Positions 7,712-16,296 of a stretch of DNA of 53,869 nt are shown one piece after another. Under the pieces are notes generated by a model, which saw only the letters and a program-made list of their open reading frames with translations, ran no database searches and was not told where the DNA came from. The stretch comes from Mesorhizobium sp. RMAD-H1 (GTDB lineage: Bacteria > Pseudomonadota > Alphaproteobacteria > Rhizobiales > Rhizobiaceae). Location of the stretch: assembly GCF_014191375.1 (NCBI RefSeq), contig NZ_JACHWN010000014.1, positions 1 to 53,869 on the forward strand, read 5' to 3'. The translations under genes were made by a program, and so were the position numbers. Position 1 is the first letter of the stretch, and each line of letters opens with the position of its first letter.

Positions 7712-7809
7712 TCTGAGTGCCGGCGGAACGGGGGTCGCAGGTTCGATAGCGTCCAATTGGCACCAAACCGGGAATCGAGATGAGTTCAGCGCTGTTTACT
7801 TTGTGCTGC

Positions 7810-8778
7810 CTATGTCGTCCCGAAGCGCTCCCGGTATTCCCGAGGTGTAACGCCAAAGCTCCGTAAGAATGCCCGGCGCATGGTTTCTTCGGAGCCAAAG
7901 CCGCATTGCCGAGACACTTGCGAGACCGGCATGAATTGTCCAAGCATTTGGCGAGCTGCCTCGACACGCAGTTTTTCGATTGCGCGCGCGGGAGTAATCC
8001 CCGTTGCCTGGTGGTAACGTCGCGAAAAGCTGCGGGTGCTCATGTGGGCCTGCTCCGCTAGCCGTGAAAGTGAAAGATCTCCGCGCAAATTCTCCAAAAT
8101 CCAGGCGTGAAGCCTGTCAAAGCGGCTCTCGCCTCCTTGAAGGGACAATGCGGTGCTGAATTGGGCCTGCCCCCCTGGGCGCCTGAGGTAGACGACCAGA
8201 TGCCGGGCCACGGCAGTTGCGATGCTCCGTCCAAGGTCGGCTTCGACCAGGTTGAGCGTGAGGTCGATACCCGCCGTTATGCCGGCGGAGGTCCAGACAT
8301 TGCCGTCGCAAACAAAGATCGGATCCTGTTCGAGGCGCACAGATGGATAACGCGCCGCAAATTCGGCGCAACGCTCCCAGTGGGTCACCGCACGGCGGCC
8401 CTCCAGAAGACCCGCCTCAGCGAGCAGAAAGGCGCCACTGCAGACCGACGCGGTGCGTCTGGCTTCCTGCGAACGGTAGCGAATCCAGCTTAGCAAAGCA
8501 TCATCGTCGATTGCTGCGTTAACTCCTCTTCCTCCCGCAACGACCAGCGTATCAATCGGATCATCACTCGACGGCAGTTGGTGCGTCGCGATTGCCAGGC
8601 CTGCACTTGTCAGGGTGTCGGCGTGCTTTCCAACCACTGTGATCTCGTAGTGTGCCTGCATTCCCTCGGCCTTGAGAATTTCATTGGCGGTGCTGAAGAC
8701 CTGCAACGGACCCGCTACGTCGAGCAACTGGACGTCGGGAAAGGCAAGTATTTCGATGCGGGTAAGTTCGTTTGGCAT
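7810..8778 (-). CDS. GlxA-family transcriptional regulator (DJ-1/PfpI plus AraC)
   Basis: A 322-residue regulator with an N-terminal DJ-1/PfpI-like sensing domain (about 5-180, with the elbow cysteine Cys113 in SVCSGAFLLAEAG) and a C-terminal AraC-type double helix-turn-helix (about 220-318, including LAEQAHMSTRSFSRRY and FGSEETMRRAFLRSFG). I chose the ATG at 8778 (MPNELTRIEI) because the DJ-1 domain begins there; an open frame upstream to 8940 would run into the divergent gene. It faces the isocyanide hydratase gene across 77 bases and is probably its regulator. The ligand is unknown. Confidence 0.92.
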   Translation of the reverse strand: MPNELTRIEILAFPDVQLLDVAGPLQVFSTANEILKAEGMQAHYEITVVGKHADTLTSAGLAIATHQLPSSDDPIDTLVVAGGRGVNAAIDDDALLSWIRYRSQEARRTASVCSGAFLLAEAGLLEGRRAVTHWERCAEFAARYPSVRLEQDPIFVCDGNVWTSAGITAGIDLTLNLVEADLGRSIATAVARHLVVYLRRPGGQAQFSTALSLQGGESRFDRLHAWILENLRGDLSLSRLAEQAHMSTRSFSRRYHQATGITPARAIEKLRVEAARQMLGQFMPVSQVSRQCGFGSEETMRRAFLRSFGVTPREYRERFGTT

Positions 8779-8792
8779 GATCCGAGGGATGA

Positions 8793-8808
8793 TTGGCAAT
8801 CCGGCCAA
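8793..8808. promoter_or_regulatory. Inverted repeat between the divergent GlxA-like and DJ-1 genes
   Basis: TTGGC-N6-GCCAA, a perfect five-base inverted repeat in the 77-base gap between the two divergent starts (8778 and 8856). The position suits an operator for the AraC-type regulator. Assignment is inference. Confidence 0.35.
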
Positions 8809-8855
8809 GATTGGACCTGATACGTTTAGCAGTGTCAATATCAGGAGACGCCTCG

Positions 8856-9530
8856 ATGAGCTTACGTTTCGGCATTCTTGTTTTTCCCAACATCCAGCAA
8901 TTGGACTTGACGGGACCATATGAGGTATTCGCATCGGCAAAGGGAGCCGAGGTCCATCTTATCTGGAAGGACCGCAACCCAGTCATGTCCTCGACGGGCC
9001 TGCCATTGACGCCGACGGCCACGTTCGATAACCACCCGCCACTCGATATCCTCTGCATTCCGGGCGGCGGGGGCGTGAATGCGCTGCTGCTGGACGAATC
9101 GGTTCTTTCGTTCGTGCGCGAGCAAGCTCCAGCGGTCCGCTACATCACTTCAGTCTGTACAGGCGCTCTCGTTCTAGGCGCGGCCGGTCTTTTGAAGAAC
9201 AGGCGCGCCACGACGCATTGGTACTCCATGGATTTTCTTGCCCGGTTCGGCGCAACCGCCGTCGAGGACCGCATTGTCTGGGACGGAAATATCGTCACCG
9301 CGGGGGGTGTCACGTCCGGTATTGATTTTGGACTGGCACTGATCGGAGAACTCCTGGGCAAGGAGGAAGGCGAGACGGTCCAACTCTCACTCGAATATGC
9401 GCCTGCACCACCTTATAGCTCTGGGACGGTGCAGGAGGCCTCGCCGCATGTCTTAGCGATTGCCAAGGATCGTCTTTCCCGTACGCGCAAGGAGCGCGAG
9501 AGGATTCTGGCAGATTGGAAACAGGCTTAG
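8856..9530 (+). CDS. inhA: Isocyanide hydratase-like DJ-1/PfpI protein
   Basis: A 224-residue DJ-1/PfpI protein. Pseudomonas isocyanide hydratase, which turns isonitriles into N-formamides, uses Cys101, Thr102 and Asp17. The same three residues fall at the same numbers here: Asp17 in QQLDLTGPYEVF and Cys101-Thr102 in TSVCTGALVLGAAG. The block RRATTHW (near 117-122) is also typical. I chose the ATG at 8856, which gives this numbering and follows AGGAGA. It is expressed away from the GlxA-like regulator. Another DJ-1 hydratase or glyoxalase activity remains possible. Confidence 0.8.
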   Translation: MSLRFGILVFPNIQQLDLTGPYEVFASAKGAEVHLIWKDRNPVMSSTGLPLTPTATFDNHPPLDILCIPGGGGVNALLLDESVLSFVREQAPAVRYITSVCTGALVLGAAGLLKNRRATTHWYSMDFLARFGATAVEDRIVWDGNIVTAGGVTSGIDFGLALIGELLGKEEGETVQLSLEYAPAPPYSSGTVQEASPHVLAIAKDRLSRTRKERERILADWKQA

Positions 9531-10229
9531 CCTCAGGGTTTAGTGAGGATGATACCGGGCTGTGCACCTTAGCCCGTGGCCGCTGTGAATACCCACAGAA
9601 CAGTGATGCCCCAGTCGACCAGCATAGACTGGTTCCACCGCTCAAACGAGCAATGGCCAAGGGGTGTTACAAGACGCCTACTGCAACAGCCCCGTTCCAA
9701 AAATCCGAACGGGCAGCCCGATCGGGCATCTGTTCGCGTTCCGGCGCCTGGGCTTAGTGTTCGGTGCGCATTCGCATGAATGGTGCTTAGCCGTCGGAAT
9801 TTGTCCGAATTGAACAGCGCGTCAATACCCGACATCGCTGGAACAACTTCAACGGCTGATCTGGAACGACAAAAGCTCTCGCGCGCGTCGAACTGCTTCG
9901 CATTCTCGTCCTTGGCGTTCACGATCACGGCAAAGGGCGATTTTGCTGCACGCGGCGCGGTAGCCCCCGCGAGGAGACGCCGACCGTAACCTCTCGCCTT
10001 ATAGCACTGCCAGTCTGCGAGGCGGCTTAGCAAGATCGCCGGTCAACGGGTAACGCAGCAGCTTGCGGACTGTCGCGCCGGCAATTCCGGAAGCCTCACC
10101 GTCAACGACAAGAGCATTGGGATCCGGCGGTACTGTCACCCTGCAGCACGAGGGCAATGGCGCCGCCATTTTCTCTTTGACGTTCTGTCTGGGCTGAATC
10201 TGGAAATAGCGAAAAGTTCCTCCTGGCCC
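9531..10229. other. Intergenic stretch, nothing recognised
   Basis: About 700 bases between the DJ-1 gene and manganese catalase. Frames are open on both strands (the longest on the minus strand, 9569-10033) but have noise-like composition and no family features. No repeat or tRNA seen. Confidence 0.4.
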
Positions 10230-10255
10230 GGAACATTCCTCATGCGGGGCTTGTT
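10230..10255 (+). promoter_or_regulatory. Weak EcfG-like promoter candidate before manganese catalase
   Basis: GGAAC at 10230-10234 and GTT at 10253-10255, but with an 18-base spacer, one more than the other sites in the window. It lies 29 bases before the catalase ATG. Listed because the position is right and catalases are common members of the general stress regulon. Confidence 0.3.
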
Positions 10256-10283
10256 CGATTTCGTTCCCAAGGAGGACAAACCC

Positions 10284-11108
10284 ATGTTTTACACCGACAA
10301 CAAATTGCAGTTTCCAGTCCGCGTCGAAAATCCCAATCCTCTCTTCGCTCGCGCCTTACAACAGGCAATCGGAGGTGTGGAGGGCGAAATACGGGTGGCG
10401 ATGCAGTACTTCTTCCAAGCCATGGGCGCTCGTGGCGATCCAAAGTTCCGCGATCTTCTGCTGAATACCGCGGCCGAGGAGCTTGGACACATCGAGATGC
10501 TAGCGACAGCGGTAGCACTCAACCTGGAGAACGCACCGCTTTCCATGCAGGAAGATGCAGCCGCCGATCCCGTCGCCGGCGCGGTGCTTGGGGGCATCAA
10601 TTTAAAGAACCTTCTTTCGGCCGGACTTTCAGCAATGCCCGTCGATTCCGATGGGGTGCCTTTCGACATGTCTCATATCTACGCCAGCGGCAACATTGCG
10701 GCCGACATGGGAGCGAACGTCACGGCGGAGGCGACCGGGCGGATTCTTGCAGTGCGTCTCCATAACATGACGAATGACCCCGGTATGAAGGAAATGCTGC
10801 AGTTTCTTATCGCCCGAGATACCATGCACCAGAACCAGTGGCTCGCAGCCATCGAGGAACTGGGGGGCAACGAGAATGTGTACCCGATCCCCAACAGCCA
10901 TCCTCAGTCAGAAGAGAACCGCGAGTTCAGCTATGCCTTCCTCGGCTTTCAACAGGACGGCAGCGAACCGCCACAGGGTCGCTGGTCCGATGGACAATCG
11001 ATCGACGGAAATGGAACCTTCGCTTCGCGGCCGATGCAGCCGCTCGGAGAAGAGCCCTCCCTGGGGCGCGCCAGGCCGAATTCCGGGGCCCAGGCCGAGC
11101 AACTCTAG
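10284..11108 (+). CDS. Manganese catalase
   Basis: A 274-residue non-haem dimanganese catalase that decomposes hydrogen peroxide. The ligands known from Lactobacillus and Thermus enzymes are visible in a ferritin-like four-helix frame: Glu35 (GGVEGEIRVAMQY), Glu66 and His69 (AAEELGHIEM), Glu149 (VTAEATGR) and His182 (ARDTMHQNQ). The C-terminal 50 residues (QDGSEPPQGRW onward) are the usual flexible tail. The start at 10284 follows AAGGAGGA. The HIRAN gene begins 11 bases after the stop, so the two form an operon. Confidence 0.95.
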   Translation: MFYTDNKLQFPVRVENPNPLFARALQQAIGGVEGEIRVAMQYFFQAMGARGDPKFRDLLLNTAAEELGHIEMLATAVALNLENAPLSMQEDAAADPVAGAVLGGINLKNLLSAGLSAMPVDSDGVPFDMSHIYASGNIAADMGANVTAEATGRILAVRLHNMTNDPGMKEMLQFLIARDTMHQNQWLAAIEELGGNENVYPIPNSHPQSEENREFSYAFLGFQQDGSEPPQGRWSDGQSIDGNGTFASRPMQPLGEEPSLGRARPNSGAQAEQL

Positions 11109-11119
11109 GAGAGCGCACG

Positions 11120-11545
11120 ATGAAACGACGCAGTTTTATGATCGGGCTCTGCGGCGCCGCTGCCACGGGAGTGCCGAGTACAGCGGTGGGACACCGACCA
11201 CCGGACCAGCGGGAGCTATCCAAGCGGGCCTTGTTCTCGACCTATGTCACAAATGTGGACACCGTTCTTGGTCATAGGCCTTTCCCTGTGGTCCCTCCAG
11301 ATCCGGTCAGGCTTCGTAGGGTTCCGGACCGGAGCTATGACCCGCACAGCATAGCGGTCGAGACGACAGGGGGCGTGCGGCTTGGTTATGTGCCGACCAA
11401 CATCGGACGAGTTCTCGCACCGATGCTGAAGGCAGGATTGGATCTGAAGGCACACGTCATTGGAGCGCGCAATGCTCCGCGCCGAGCGATCGAAATCGAA
11501 ATTGCGATCGCGATGGAAGCCGCTGTCCAGTATCGCGAAACCTGA
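11120..11545 (+). CDS. Tat-exported HIRAN-domain protein
   Basis: A 141-residue protein starting with a twin-arginine signal (KRRSFMIGLCGAAATG) and ending in a HIRAN-like domain (about 38-130: FSTYVTNVD, then YDPHSIAVE, then VRLGYVPTNIGRVLAPML and LKAHVIGA). HIRAN domains are best known as DNA-end binding modules in HLTF/Rad5 and occur as stand-alone proteins in bacteria. An exported one is odd and argues for a different ligand in the periplasm. It follows manganese catalase by 11 bases. Domain call fairly sure; function unknown. Confidence 0.75.
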   Translation: MKRRSFMIGLCGAAATGVPSTAVGHRPPDQRELSKRALFSTYVTNVDTVLGHRPFPVVPPDPVRLRRVPDRSYDPHSIAVETTGGVRLGYVPTNIGRVLAPMLKAGLDLKAHVIGARNAPRRAIEIEIAIAMEAAVQYRET

Positions 11546-12346
11546 TCGGTCGCTATTTATGATCCGACTGGACAAAAATTCGCGCGGTGCTCCTTTTGGG
11601 TGCCGCGCTTCTACGCTAAATGAGCCATCTTAAGAAGAACCGGGTGCCGAGCTAGCACCGGCGCATAGACGATCCAGATGAGCCAGAGAGCCTGATCGCC
11701 GACACCGAGGAGCCACACATGGCGGAATTTGTCGTTGCCGGGATGGTAATGGGAAATGGTGCTGGCGCTCATTAACCACGGAAGATATGACGCGACGGTT
11801 TCTCTCATACGTGACACTTGAATTAGGAAAGCCAGAGCATCGGTCTGGCCTGTCCCTGGCCTCCTGCGCTCGATAGACAAAGCCTCAATCAAGCGCGCTG
11901 AATATCGAGAATTGCGATCCGCGTGTTGAGCGACAGCGATAATCCGAATTCTCCGATTTATTGCGAACCCCTAAAAAAAACAAAATAATTCCAGTAATAT
12001 ATGCGACAATCCAGCGCAGACAAAACTGAACAATACTTCGAGTATTACATTTTGTTGTGATTGCGGAATAGATCATTCCGCATCACACTGGGTACGCTGA
12101 CGTTCCATCAGCGCAGAGGCCCGGCCCCCGACCCGCTGCATCCACTCGGCCGGGCCTCGTCATGCTCGATTGCGGGCGTGTCAACAAGGCACTGCGTATG
12201 GTAAGCACCGCTCCACCGATCGTCCTCAGAGCGAACTTTATTGTCGAGGAACGCATTGTTGCCTACAATCGTAGGCTCCTGACAGAGGGGCGAAGGCGCT
12301 CCAGCAGACCTCACGGTCGAGCGACTAAAAGCACAGCAGAATGAAA
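11546..12346. other. Mostly empty intergenic stretch
   Basis: Holds one weak minus-strand membrane frame (11611-11808, listed separately) and an AT-rich patch near 11940-12080. I see no other gene, tRNA or promoter match. Confidence 0.4.
11611..11808 (-). CDS. Possible small membrane protein, perhaps decayed
   Basis: A 65-residue frame with LPWLMSASTI followed by HVWLLGVGDQALWLIWIVYA, resembling small phage and rhizobial membrane proteins that contain a WLVGLxNQALWLVWI-type helix. The C-terminal residues (ARHPVLLKMAHLA) do not continue the family pattern, so a late frameshift is possible. The start ATG at 11808 is a choice of convenience; no strong ribosome binding site is seen. Confidence 0.35.
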   Translation of the reverse strand: MRETVASYLPWLMSASTISHYHPGNDKFRHVWLLGVGDQALWLIWIVYAPVLARHPVLLKMAHLA

Positions 12347-12383
12347 CCGGCCTCACATTGATTTGGCGGAAATGTGAGGCCGG
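12347..12383. repeat. Palindromic repeat, copy 1
   Basis: A perfect 13-base inverted repeat (CCGGCCTCACATT at 12347-12359 and AATGTGAGGCCGG at 12371-12383) around the 11-base loop GATTTGGCGGA. A second copy in opposite orientation is at 23919-23957. Stem and loop are both shared, so this is a dispersed intergenic element rather than a chance hairpin. No T-run follows, so it is not a normal terminator. Confidence 0.7.
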
Positions 12384-13101
12384 CTACCACATTTCCATCG
12401 GCTACCCGAGGTGGCGCTTAGCAAGCTACAGAATGCCCATTACGGCTGCAACAACAAGGGATGATAACGGGCCAGGGCGCTACTTCCGGCTTCAGCATTC
12501 GCTTCCGATCGGGAGCCTCGCGACGGTCTTGCATAAATGGTCTCGCTTGGGCTGTTTCATACGCAACCGTTTTAACCGGTGAGCACCTGCGCCTCTCGCT
12601 GCTCGTGGAGCAGTACTGCGCAGGCGGGGTCCGAAGCGAGATAAGTGGTTTCGGGGAATTAAACCTTAGCACAAATGCTCACTCTTGGCCTCTGCAGATG
12701 CCTTACCCAGCCTTGCTTTTCGAAGTGGCCACGTCTCACACTCAATCGAGGAAAGCTGTCCCCTCTGTTCTCGATGACCGTCCCGCTCCTCACCGATAGA
12801 CATGTTTGCTTTCTCACCTCAAGGTCAATGACGTCGAGAGAAATGGCGCGAGTAATCATGCCACCACGGCTTTCCTGCCGTTAAGGCGTCTGGTTTGCAT
12901 TATTCTCTGCTGGACGACGAAGCGCGAAGCCGTCGCAGCGACCTCGGCAAGGTCGTCCCTCATGCTGACGTCGTTGCGCAGGATTACGGAAGCCGGGTCG
13001 ACAGGTCCTCGCAGGTGTGCGGCGCGTGAGTTCACCCCCCGCGCATGCGACGACTTGGCATATTTTCGCGCTTGATCCGCCACGGCCGCGGTCCTATTTT
13101 A
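12384..13101. other. Intergenic stretch before the SOS pair
   Basis: About 700 bases. Short minus-strand frames (for example 12856-12963, beginning MRDDLAEVAATASRFV) have protein-like starts but stop quickly and are not recognised. The right end contains the LexA box. Confidence 0.35.
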
Positions 13102-13116
13102 GAACAAAACAAGAAC
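13102..13116 (+). promoter_or_regulatory. LexA box of the radical SAM-UdgX operon
   Basis: GAAC-AAAACAA-GAAC, an exact match to the alphaproteobacterial SOS box (GAAC-N7-GAAC, equally GTTC-N7-GTTC). It ends 14 bases before the ATG of the radical SAM gene, a position where LexA would block transcription. Confidence 0.85.
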
Positions 13117-13130
13117 AATGGAGCCGATCC

Positions 13131-14360
13131 ATGCCCCTCAGCGTATTGCAGAAGTTGGAGATCCTGGCCGATGCTGCCAAATACGATGCGTCATGTGTTT
13201 CCTCCGGTGGGGAAAAACGGACGGCCGGAAAGGGCATAGGCTCGGTTACGGGTCAAGGCATCTGTCACGCCTTCACTCCAGACGGGCGCTGTGTCTCGCT
13301 GCTCAAAATCCTGCTCACGAACTTCTGTATCTACGACTGCGCGTATTGCGTGAGTCGTCGGTCAAGCAACGTGCGGCGTGCGCGTTTCAGCGTCGATGAA
13401 GTGGTCCGGCTCACACTTGACCTTTACCGCCGCAATTGCATTGAAGGCCTTTTCCTCTCCTCCGGGATAGTTCGGTCGGCCGACGAAACCACGGCCGATC
13501 TGGTGCGAGTAGCAAAAATCTTGCGGCTGGATCACGGATTCAGGGGCTATGTCCATCTGAAGATGATCCCCGGAACCTGTGCGGAGCTTCTGGACGAAGC
13601 TGGGCTTTATGCTGACCGGCTGTCAATGAATGTCGAAATGCCGGCGGAGGCAGCACTTGAACAATTGGCGCCAGAAAAGTCAGTGACGGAGATCAAGCGA
13701 GGCTTGGCGCGCACGCGCTCGCGCATCGAGGAGAGCGGTGAAGCGTCAAGCGCCGGCAGAGCGCATCCGCGGCGCTTTGCCCCCGCGGGGCAGAGCACGC
13801 AGATGGTCGTGGGCGCCGACTCATCCACCGATCTCGACATTCTGCGCTCGAGCGCCCAGCTTTACGCATCTTACGCGCTTGAGCGCGTCTACTATTCCGC
13901 CTTCAGCCCAACGGGCCACCCCTCGGCTGTGCTCTCGACGCGGCCGACTCCGCTCATCCGCGAGCACCGGCTTTATCAGACCGATTGGCTGATGCGCTTC
14001 TATGGTTTCTCGCTGCCGGAGATCGAAGAGGCGCTGACGGGCGGCATGCTTGATCTGTCGATCGATCCGAAGCTGGCCTGGGCGCTTGCCCATCGGGATC
14101 TCTTTCCAGTGGACATCAATCGAGCCAGTCGAGAACTGCTGCTGCGCGTGCCGGGGCTGGGCACGAAGGCGGTGGATCGCATAATCGCCGCGCGGCGGCA
14201 TGGCAACCTGCGACTTGCGGAACTGGCGCGGCTCGCCGGGTCCTTGAAGCGCGTGCGTCCCTTCGTGCTCGCGCCCGACTGGCAACCGGGCGCCATGCTT
14301 GATGACGATCGGCTGAGGCAGCGCCTTGTCCCGCCGCAGCAGCTTTCTTTGTCGCTGTGA
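13131..14360 (+). CDS. Putative DNA modification/repair radical SAM protein
   Basis: A 409-residue radical SAM protein of the class annotated as DNA repair or modification and genetically linked to uracil-DNA glycosylases (rSAM_link_UDG). The 4Fe-4S cluster ligands are Cys66, Cys70 and Cys73 (CxxxCxxC in NFCIYDCAYC). The C-terminal part (about 325-385) is a helix-hairpin-helix pair of the DNA-binding kind (PVDINRASRELLLRVPGLG). The start ATG at 13131 lies just after the LexA box. The next gene begins one base after this stop, so both are one transcript. Its substrate lesion is not known. Confidence 0.92.
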   Translation: MPLSVLQKLEILADAAKYDASCVSSGGEKRTAGKGIGSVTGQGICHAFTPDGRCVSLLKILLTNFCIYDCAYCVSRRSSNVRRARFSVDEVVRLTLDLYRRNCIEGLFLSSGIVRSADETTADLVRVAKILRLDHGFRGYVHLKMIPGTCAELLDEAGLYADRLSMNVEMPAEAALEQLAPEKSVTEIKRGLARTRSRIEESGEASSAGRAHPRRFAPAGQSTQMVVGADSSTDLDILRSSAQLYASYALERVYYSAFSPTGHPSAVLSTRPTPLIREHRLYQTDWLMRFYGFSLPEIEEALTGGMLDLSIDPKLAWALAHRDLFPVDINRASRELLLRVPGLGTKAVDRIIAARRHGNLRLAELARLAGSLKRVRPFVLAPDWQPGAMLDDDRLRQRLVPPQQLSLSL

Positions 14361-14361
14361 G

Positions 14362-15798
14362 ATGCTGTCGATCCCTCTTAAAGACGATTGCAGCGAGGAG
14401 GCGTTCCGTGCAGCAGCACGCCACTGCCTCGCAAAAGGCCTGGCGCCGGACCAGGTCGTCTTCAGCGCGGGCGACAGCTTGTCCCTCTTTGGCGAGGAAG
14501 CTCCGAACGTCTCGCCGGCCCCCGGCGTAGCGGTGCCGCGGAGCTATGCAAAGATGGTTACGGTGATCGTTTGCCACAGCGAGCCGGACCGTTTCGCGCT
14601 GCTCTATCGGCTCCTATGGCGCATTTGCCAGGGCGAACGTCACGTGCTCGACAACCCGGCAGACCCCGACGTTGCCAAGGCGATGCGCTATGCGAAGGCG
14701 GTGGAAAAGGACGTTTACCGCATGCAGGCCTATGTGCGTTTCGCCGAGCGTAAAATCGATGGCGCACAGGTCTTCGTTGCGTGGCACGAGCCCCGGCATC
14801 GCGTGCTTCGGTTGGTCGCGCCATTTTTCGTGGACCGGTTCAGCAATATGGATTGGCTGATCGCAACCCCACTCGGCACAGCAGCATGGCGGGGGGGCGT
14901 GCTTACCTTCGGCCCGCCGGCGGCTCGGCCTGCGAAAACAGCCGACGCAGTGCTCGATGAGCTTTGGATGACCTACTTTCGCTCCACTTTCAATCCGGCG
15001 CGGCTGCGCGTGAACGCCATGGTGGCGCAGATGCCGAAGCGGCATTGGTCGACCATGCCCGAAACGGCGCAGATTTCTGAAATGGTGCGGGAAGCCGGTG
15101 CACGCGTCGCGGAGATCGGCGCGCGCGTGGTCGAAAGGCCTCCGCGCTTCGCAGAGAGGGTCGCGGAGCGCATGGCGGATAATCAGAGGCGAGTATCGCA
15201 GCCTTTCTCACTGGATGCTCTACGTGATGAGATCCAAGCGTGCAGGCTATGTCCACTGCACGAGCCGGCGACTCAGGCCGTCCCTGGCGAGGGCATGCCC
15301 GGTGCCGAGATCATGTTCGTGGGCGAGCAGCCGGGTGATCAGGAGGACCTGACCGGCAAACCGTTCGTAGGACCGGCGGGAGTGATGTTCCAGCGGGCGC
15401 TCGCGGAAGCAGGTATCGAGCGGCAAAAGACATTCGTCACCAACGCCGTCAAGCACTTCAAATTTGAGCCGCGAGGCAAACGGCGGGTCCATATGACGCC
15501 GAGCACTGGAGAGGTGACAAAATGCCGTTTCTGGCTGAACCGAGAGATCGCCATCATCAAGCCGAAGCTCATCGTGGCACTGGGCGCCACCGCGATGCTG
15601 GGGATTACCGGCCGCAAAGTTCCCGTAACGAAAATTCGCGGGAGCGTGGTGGCGGCTGACGACCTGTCCATTCTCGTAACCGTGCATCCGTCCTATCTTC
15701 TGCGACTCCCCGACAAGGAACTCGCTTCGGCCGAATATACGCGTTTCGTCGATGATCTGCGACAGGCAAGAGTCTGGTGCGATGCACAAGTCAGATAG
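14362..15798 (+). CDS. DUF4130 - UdgX fusion: covalent uracil-DNA binding protein
   Basis: A 478-residue fusion. Residues 1-260 are DUF4130 (the small protein often encoded beside the radical SAM gene). Residues 285-478 are a UdgX-type uracil-DNA glycosylase: cluster cysteines Cys294 and Cys297 (CRLC), motif GEQPGDQEDL with GKPFVGPAG, the UdgX-specific KRRVH segment with His377, and HPSYLLR near 442-448. In Mycobacterium UdgX the KRRIH histidine becomes covalently joined to the abasic site after uracil removal, so the protein stays locked on the DNA. Ile is replaced by Val here; the histidine is kept. SOS control comes from the shared LexA box. Confidence 0.93.
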   Translation: MLSIPLKDDCSEEAFRAAARHCLAKGLAPDQVVFSAGDSLSLFGEEAPNVSPAPGVAVPRSYAKMVTVIVCHSEPDRFALLYRLLWRICQGERHVLDNPADPDVAKAMRYAKAVEKDVYRMQAYVRFAERKIDGAQVFVAWHEPRHRVLRLVAPFFVDRFSNMDWLIATPLGTAAWRGGVLTFGPPAARPAKTADAVLDELWMTYFRSTFNPARLRVNAMVAQMPKRHWSTMPETAQISEMVREAGARVAEIGARVVERPPRFAERVAERMADNQRRVSQPFSLDALRDEIQACRLCPLHEPATQAVPGEGMPGAEIMFVGEQPGDQEDLTGKPFVGPAGVMFQRALAEAGIERQKTFVTNAVKHFKFEPRGKRRVHMTPSTGEVTKCRFWLNREIAIIKPKLIVALGATAMLGITGRKVPVTKIRGSVVAADDLSILVTVHPSYLLRLPDKELASAEYTRFVDDLRQARVWCDAQVR

Positions 15799-15890
15799 GA
15801 GGCCAAGGTAAACTGCATGACCGGCGCGATGCGGATTGGCACATGATGCGCCAAGTCAAACCTCTTACGAGCCAAAACATTCCAAGTGGA

Positions 15891-15921
15891 GGCGGTCCAG
15901 GCAAATGCTGGACCGCCGTTT
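15891..15921 (+). terminator. Rho-independent terminator after the UdgX operon
   Basis: A perfect 10-base stem (GGCGGTCCAG / CTGGACCGCC) with loop GCAAATG, followed by GTTTT. It lies 93 bases past the UdgX stop and also separates that operon from the convergent DUF378 gene. Confidence 0.85.
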
Positions 15922-15928
15922 TCTCTGA

Positions 15929-16159
15929 TCACCGGACACCCCGCTGGGCAGCCGATTCTCCATCTGAGAAGCTTTGAACGAGCGGAATAAGCTGCCAGAC
16001 GGCTGAAAGCCCGACAAGGATATAGACGACCCGGGCAAGCGCAGACTGCTGCCCCCCAAAGATTGCTGCAACCAAGTCGAATTGAAAGAGCCCAACTAGT
16101 CCCCAATTGAGGCCGCCAATAATGACGAGAAGCAGGGTAATGATATTGAGCGCGCGCAT
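15929..16159 (-). CDS. DUF378 family small membrane protein
   Basis: A 76-residue membrane protein of the DUF378 family, function unknown. Seen: LNIITLLLVIIGGLNWGLVG, the hallmark GGLNWGLVG motif at residues 14-22, then a second helix ALARVVYILVGLSAVW (about 40-56). I chose the ATG at 16159, preceded by AAAGGACC. An EcfG-type promoter ends 36 bases upstream, so it probably belongs to the general stress regulon. Confidence 0.9.
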   Translation of the reverse strand: MRALNIITLLLVIIGGLNWGLVGLFQFDLVAAIFGGQQSALARVVYILVGLSAVWQLIPLVQSFSDGESAAQRGVR

Positions 16160-16194
16160 GGTTTGGTCCTTTCTCACAAGATATGCGTGCGCGT

Positions 16195-16219
16195 AACTGC
16201 TAATGATGTGAATTGTTCC
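16195..16219 (-). promoter_or_regulatory. EcfG-type promoter of the DUF378 gene
   Basis: Minus strand GGAAC (16219-16215), 17-base spacer, GTTA (from 16197 down), 36 bases before the ATG at 16159. Confidence 0.7.
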
Positions 16220-16296
16220 GCGCGGTCGTACGCGGCAGCATTTATCCATCCGCGCCGCGATGGGGACGGATTTCATTCGAAGAAACCGCCGCCGCC

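Noticed and set aside
9839-9875. GGAAC sequences at about 9843 and 9862 as possible EcfG promoters
   Set aside because: No GTT occurs 16-18 bases downstream in either case.
11570-11612. GC-rich inverted repeat after the HIRAN gene as a terminator
   Set aside because: The stem is only about six pairs with a large loop and no T-run follows on the plus strand.
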